Of a stretch of 9,053 nucleotides of DNA, positions 6,016-9,053 are shown piece by piece. Made by a program: the position numbers and the translations under genes. The stretch covers positions 1-9,053 of the forward strand of contig JAIOSI010000313.1 of NCBI GenBank assembly GCA_021107695.1. Direction: 5' to 3'. Source of the stretch: a bacterium (lineage in GTDB: Bacteria; RBG-13-66-14). The notes beneath the pieces were generated by a model, which was not told the DNA's origin, did no database searches, and worked only from the letters and a program-made list of their open reading frames with translations. The stretch's first letter is position 1, and the number at the start of each line of letters is the position of its first letter.

Positions 6016-6477
6016 ATGCGCAAACTTCTTTTCCTTACCTTGATTATGGTCAGTCTGGCTGTTGGTGCAGTTACTCACGAGATTACTGTTATGGGAGCCG
6101 AGCTGATTACCGTAGAGGGTCCTGGAGCGGCTTCCGCTAACCGTCAGCCAGAGATTATGTCCGCAGAACTCTATAACCGCCAGTCGAATATCGAAAATAT
6201 CTACAACGAGTACATTGCCCTCGACCCCAGCATTTCCGGAGATATCGAGGTCATGTTCACTCTGGAGCCTGACAGCACCGTCTCCGGCTGCATTGTTCTC
6301 TCTAACACCACGGGGAACGAAGAGTTCGGCAGGGCAATCGCCGAGCGGATCAAGCTCTGGGTCTTCACCCCAATGATTGAAGAAGCCGAATACTATGGCT
6401 GGGTAACGATCACCATGCCCTACAGCTTCACTGGCATAGAAGAGGCGACTGTCGAAACACCTACTGAAACGCCCTAG
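6016..6477 (+). CDS. Small secreted protein with one TonB/AgmX-PglI-type domain
   Basis: 153 residues from the ATG at 6016. Residues 1-18 form a signal peptide (MRKLLFLTLIMVSLAVGA) with likely cleavage near GAVTHE. The mature part has one domain (about 56-140) clearly related to the second domain of the preceding gene: both share NIYNxY, a G-x-I-x-V-x-FTL strand, TV, then NTTG, an A-x-RI-x-x-W helix and a closing T-x-x-x-PYSF or TYPLEF strand. It ends with a short Thr/Pro/Glu-rich tail (VETPTETP). With its neighbour it makes three copies of one domain in two exported proteins, suggesting local duplication. A strong terminator follows. The function is unknown; possible roles, by analogy only, are periplasmic adaptor or envelope-complex component. 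Confidence 0.72.
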   Translation: MRKLLFLTLIMVSLAVGAVTHEITVMGAELITVEGPGAASANRQPEIMSAELYNRQSNIENIYNEYIALDPSISGDIEVMFTLEPDSTVSGCIVLSNTTGNEEFGRAIAERIKLWVFTPMIEEAEYYGWVTITMPYSFTGIEEATVETPTETP

Positions 6478-6508
6478 TATCAATGACGACAGTTTGTTTC
6501 TAAAGATA

Positions 6509-6532
6509 AAAGCACCCCAGGCGGGGTGCTTT
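6509..6532. terminator. Bidirectional intrinsic terminator
   Basis: AAAGCACCCC (6509-6518) pairs perfectly with GGGGTGCTTT (6523-6532) around an AGGC loop. The plus strand continues ATTGTTT; the minus strand continues TTATCTTTAG after its own T-rich arm. It lies in the 79-base gap between convergent genes ending at 6477 and 6557, so it can end transcription from both sides. Confidence 0.9.
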
Positions 6533-6556
6533 ATTGTTTGCTGATAGTTACAGAAG

Positions 6557-6991
6557 TTACTCCGTACGCCGTCGGTAGCAGTAGAAGAGCCAGCCGAGAT
6601 AAACCAGCAGACCGCCAACTTGAATCCAGTAGGCAAGCGGAGTTGTTCCGGTGGAGAGAGCCGTGAAGTCGGTCAAGGCGTTGTTCAGGAACAGCGCCGC
6701 CACCGCCAGGGTTCCGGCAACGAGAAGATAGGGAACCAATCCCTGCCGTCCTTGCCGAACCTCCGAAAACCCGGCGAGAAAGAAAACTCCCCAGCCCAGA
6801 GCCAGCACGGCGATTATCCTGTCCTGATACGCCAGTGAAGGGACGTTGAAATAGATGAAGAGAGGTGGAATCTTTATCCCCAGCAGGTGGACGATGCCGA
6901 CGAGGAAGAAGTAGATTGCTCCGCCGAAGAGCGACCATCCGAGCAACGCGGTGCGTTGCATCACAGCTTCGCGACTGAGACCATCGGACAT
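6557..6991 (-). CDS. Small four-helix membrane protein of unknown function
   Basis: 144 residues with four predicted membrane helices (about 16-38, 58-76, 85-104, 117-138) and a basic C-terminus (YRRRTE), suggesting an inner-membrane protein with both ends cytoplasmic. The loop between helices 1 and 2 has a distinctive segment, VHLLGIKIPPLFIYFNVPS (residues 34-52) then YQDRIIA, which I recall from small conserved uncharacterised membrane proteins but cannot name. The ATG at 6991-6989 has AGGAG (7002-7006) 10 bases upstream; Met11 has no such site. Mini-palindrome D falls within codons 11-16. It lies 140 bases downstream of the PorV-like gene on the same strand; the hairpins in that gap have no T-tract on the minus strand, so co-transcription is possible. 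No function is proposed. Confidence 0.75.
   Translation of the reverse strand: MSDGLSREAVMQRTALLGWSLFGGAIYFFLVGIVHLLGIKIPPLFIYFNVPSLAYQDRIIAVLALGWGVFFLAGFSEVRQGRQGLVPYLLVAGTLAVAALFLNNALTDFTALSTGTTPLAYWIQVGGLLVYLGWLFYCYRRRTE
6943..6959. repeat. 17-nt mini-palindrome D, inside the coding start of the small membrane protein
   Basis: GCAACGC-GGT-GCGTTGC has perfect 7-bp arms. It encodes QRTAL after Met11 on the minus strand. It shares 16 bases exactly with 4943-4958. It is the only member of this palindrome family I found within a gene. Confidence 0.8.
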
Positions 6992-7007
6992 TTTATCGCA
7001 ACTCCTA

Positions 7008-7031
7008 CGTTTAGCCGCTCTCGCTGATCGT
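7008..7031 (-). repeat. 24-nt dispersed repeat, copy 2
   Basis: The minus strand matches 1118-1141 at 19 of 24 positions. It is preceded on that strand by ACATTGTTTG, inside the near-palindrome CAAACAATGTTTG (7035-7047). It lies in the leader of the small membrane protein gene, just upstream of or touching its Shine-Dalgarno. Confidence 0.4.
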
Positions 7032-7072
7032 TTACAAACAATGTTTGGCGGATAAGAATGTCTCCAGGTGTT

Positions 7073-7089
7073 CTGGTGCGAAGCACCAG
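7073..7089. repeat. 17-nt mini-palindrome E
   Basis: CTGGTGC-GAA-GCACCAG has perfect 7-bp arms and the GCGAAGC core (7078-7084), the same stable mini-hairpin core as palindrome A on its minus strand. Confidence 0.85.
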
Positions 7090-7093
7090 CCTT

Positions 7094-7118
7094 GTGGTGC
7101 AGCGCACCGCGCTGCCAC
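7094..7118. repeat. Mini-palindrome F with extended stem
   Basis: The inner 17-mer GCAGCGC-ACC-GCGCTGC (7099-7115) is a perfect inverted repeat; on the minus strand its loop is GGT, as in C and D. Alternatively, GTGG (7094-7097) pairs with CCAC (7115-7118), extending the CAGCGC/GCGCTG stem past a 2-nt bulge. It lies 14 bases after the stop of the PorV-like gene (minus strand) with E just beyond it. Confidence 0.8.
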
Positions 7119-7131
7119 TCCCGTTGGTTGC

Positions 7132-8064
7132 CTAGAACGCCACGGTCAGGGCGACGGCGTGGCTGCCGACGACATCGAAGTTGTCGCTGCGGAAGGCGTA
7201 GTCCAGCGAAAGTCCAACGCCCTCGATGAACTCAGTAACCATCGTCGCCCCGGCGGAGACCTCTCCGGCGGAGAAGTCCATCATCTCGTAACCACCCCGG
7301 ATGGCAAAGGTAGGCGTAATCCAATACTCCGCACCGAACCGCCACTGCGGACGGGTCTCGTCGGTGGTTACAAGGTCCACCTCGACGGAGCCGATGCCGT
7401 CAAGACGATAGCCGATTCCGGCGGCGTACTCGACGGGAAGCTGCTCATCGGTGGCAGCGGCGGTCTTCCACTTATAGCTGCCGATGACATTGCGAGCCGT
7501 AAAACCAACGTGAAGCCCCGCCCAGGGGTTTGCCTGGAGTCCGACATCGACGGCTCCGCCGGTGGCGGTCTCTTCTGCCAAGGTGGTGAACATCGCCCGT
7601 GCCGTAACACCCAGCCCCAGCCACTCCGCCGGTCGCAGACCGAAGGCGAAGCTGGCGATATGCTCGTCGTAGCGATACTCGCCGAGGCGATTACCGCTCT
7701 GGTCGCGTCCGTCAATCCCGCCCACACCGAGGTAGTACCAGCCGAAGGCAACGGTCGCCCTGACATCGAAGGGAAGGGGATAGAGTCCGGCGGCACTGGA
7801 TTGGTTCCGGTCGAGACTCATCTTTCGATAGAACAGCTCACCCTGAGGATCGACAGCAAAGGCAAGCCCGGCAGGGTTAAGCTCCAGAGCCTCCGTGGTG
7901 TTGGTCAGGGCGACCATCGCCCGGCCCATTCCGGCTGCCCGAACGCTCCAGTCGAGGCGCAGAGAGGCTCCGGGATAGCCACCGCCGTCCCAGCCTTCTG
8001 CCGTAGCGGTAAAGAACAGGGCGGAGAGAAGCAGCACGATCAGCATCGTTGTTGTTTTCTTCAT
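7132..8064 (-). CDS. PorV/UPF0164-like outer-membrane beta-barrel protein
   Basis: 310 residues. Residues 1-22 are a signal peptide with an ATA-EG cleavage site. Next comes the family-typical stretch RAAGMGRAMVALTN...ALELNPAGLAF (42-69), which resembles the start of PorV/PorQ, UPF0164 and FadL-like barrels. The remainder is alternating amphipathic strands rich in Gly and aromatic residues (for example VAFGWYYLGVGGI, FGAEYWITPTFAIRGGYEM), and the chain ends in ...LTVAF, with the terminal phenylalanine usual for BAM-inserted barrels. The ATG shares its A with the TAA stop of the upstream gene (TAATG), so translation is coupled; no independent Shine-Dalgarno is evident. PorV proper is a type IX secretion shuttle, but this branch is broad, so a secretion role is inference from the neighbour. 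The barrel call is firm; the specific role is not. Confidence 0.82.
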   Translation of the reverse strand: MKKTTTMLIVLLLSALFFTATAEGWDGGGYPGASLRLDWSVRAAGMGRAMVALTNTTEALELNPAGLAFAVDPQGELFYRKMSLDRNQSSAAGLYPLPFDVRATVAFGWYYLGVGGIDGRDQSGNRLGEYRYDEHIASFAFGLRPAEWLGLGVTARAMFTTLAEETATGGAVDVGLQANPWAGLHVGFTARNVIGSYKWKTAAATDEQLPVEYAAGIGYRLDGIGSVEVDLVTTDETRPQWRFGAEYWITPTFAIRGGYEMMDFSAGEVSAGATMVTEFIEGVGLSLDYAFRSDNFDVVGSHAVALTVAF

Positions 8065-9053
8065 TATTCAATCACCGCCAGCTTGCCGACAAAGGCGCGT
8101 TCGCCGTCGGACTTGATAATGTAGTAGTACAGCCCGTTTGCCACTCGTCGTCCACTCCCGTCGTTGCCATCCCAGATGTCGAGCTGATACTCGTAGCTGC
8201 CCTGTCGCAGCTCGCCATCGAGGATGTTCCTCACGTGGCGACCTTCAAGGTCGTAGATGTCCAGATCCACCACGGCATCGTGCTGGAGTGGGTCGCCGGA
8301 GACGCTGAAGCGGAAGGTGCAGCTTCCGTGGGAGAGCGGGGAGAAGGGATTGGGGAAGGCGTAGGCAACCGGCTCATCAACGAAGCCGGAGCGGGGCTGG
8401 AAGTCGATGATGTCAAAGTTGGCGGCACCGTCGCGACTCACCTGCAGCCCCAGCGGCGTACCGACCCAGATGGTCTGGTTGTCCGTGGTGCTGACCGAGT
8501 AGATAGAGTTGCTGTACAGCCCCCGTCCGGTGATGGTCTCCCAGGTAGAGCCGTTGTTGCTGGTGTGGAGCAAACCTCCGCCCACGCCACCGGAGGGAAC
8601 CGTGGCAACCCAGACGTTGTTGTCGGTCGCCATTTGAATCCAGTAGATGTAGTCAGACTCGACCCCGTCGGTCTCCGATGCCGGGTAGGCGCGCCAGCTT
8701 GGGTTACCGTTGGTCAGGTTAACCCACCAGATACCAAACCAGCGTCCGGTCTCGGTAACCGTACCGACCCAGAGCCGGGTAAGGCTGTCGCTAATCTTCT
8801 CCGATGCGACGAAGCCGATAATCCGGCTGGAGTAGTAGTTGTAGCCACCGAGGCTGACCGGCGGTGGCTCGTGGTTTGTCCAGCTCTCACCGTTGTCCTC
8901 GCTGATCGCCAGACCAGCGGCGGTACCGACGATCAGGTAATCCTCGGTACGCTCCACGGCAAAGGTCTGGTTGCCGAAGGCGGAGTCGTCGGAGCCTCCC
9001 GGCTTGAGTTGACTCCAGCTATCACCGTCGTTAGCAGAGTATGCCACTCCACC
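8064..9053 (-). CDS. Secreted Asp-box propeller protein with FlgD-like C-terminal domain, N-terminus outside window
   Basis: The frame is open at 9053, so the start lies outside; a GTG at 9047 is internal (GG-V-AYS). 329 residues are visible. They hold BNR/Asp-box-like motifs typical of beta-propellers: SANDGDSW (6-13), SEDNGESW (51-58), TSNNGSTW (164-171) and a degenerate SRDGAANF (206-213), with intervening LWVGT, VWVAT and IWVGT strands. From about 229 comes AYAFPNPFSP, then an Ig-like domain with VVDLDIYDLEGRHVR, WDGNDGSGRRVANGLYYY and a final KLAVIE, the FlgD-Ig/sorting-domain type of C-terminus seen on exported proteins in the FCB group. It is probably exported or surface-attached; ligand unknown. 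It overlaps the PorV-like gene by one base. Confidence 0.85.
   Translation of the reverse strand, partial: GGVAYSANDGDSWSQLKPGGSDDSAFGNQTFAVERTEDYLIVGTAAGLAISEDNGESWTNHEPPPVSLGGYNYYSSRIIGFVASEKISDSLTRLWVGTVTETGRWFGIWWVNLTNGNPSWRAYPASETDGVESDYIYWIQMATDNNVWVATVPSGGVGGGLLHTSNNGSTWETITGRGLYSNSIYSVSTTDNQTIWVGTPLGLQVSRDGAANFDIIDFQPRSGFVDEPVAYAFPNPFSPLSHGSCTFRFSVSGDPLQHDAVVDLDIYDLEGRHVRNILDGELRQGSYEYQLDIWDGNDGSGRRVANGLYYYIIKSDGERAFVGKLAVIE

Noticed and set aside
7045..8124. Plus-strand 359-codon frame
   Set aside because: It lies opposite the PorV-like gene, which has a signal peptide, family motifs and coupled start; the plus frame has low-complexity shadow composition and no recognisable domain.
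1..9053. CRISPR array, transposase, integrase, tRNA or rRNA
   Set aside because: No regularly spaced direct repeats, no recognisable mobile-element protein and no RNA gene structure were seen; the small palindromes are not spaced like CRISPR repeats.

Overview
The window comes from a Gram-negative-type bacterium of moderately high GC. A PorV/UPF0164-like outer-membrane barrel, a secreted Asp-box propeller with an FlgD-like C-terminal domain, and small secreted proteins with TonB/AgmX-PglI-like domains fit the FCB superphylum (Fibrobacterota-Chlorobi-Bacteroidota) or one of the related candidate phyla known mainly from metagenomes. This is inferred from family distribution; no marker gene in the window settles the phylum.

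Layout. Positions 1-980 (minus strand): thymidylate kinase tmk, then the start of holB (DNA polymerase III delta'), a classic tmk-holB neighbourhood, with a 28-bp perfect palindrome between them. Positions 981-1275: a divergent intergenic region crowded with hairpins. Positions 1276-4944 (plus strand): two overlapping CNNM/CBS membrane proteins (probable Mg2+/Co2+ transport) and a polyprenyl-phosphate sugar-phosphate transferase that would start glycan assembly. Positions 4945-5155: a gap with another palindrome and a good sigma70-like promoter. Positions 5156-6477 (plus): two secreted proteins carrying three copies of one TonB/AgmX-PglI-like domain, ended by a terminator that can work in both directions. 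Positions 6557-9053 (minus): an incomplete secreted propeller with FlgD-like C-terminus, a PorV-like barrel translationally coupled to it by a TAATG overlap, and a small four-helix membrane protein.

Most of the coding content concerns the envelope (ion transport, glycan initiation, secreted and outer-membrane proteins) beside a replication/nucleotide pair. I found no defence system, CRISPR array, transposase, prophage gene, tRNA or rRNA. The least expected signal is in the intergenic DNA: a family of 17-nt mini-palindromes with 7-bp arms and a 3-nt loop, all with the core GC-NNN-GC, whose arms differ in sequence yet stay complementary. Larger palindromes associated with CCCTACAA also occur there. 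The two protein pairs worth following up are the AgmX-like duo (5156-6477) and the propeller/PorV-like duo (7132-9053).
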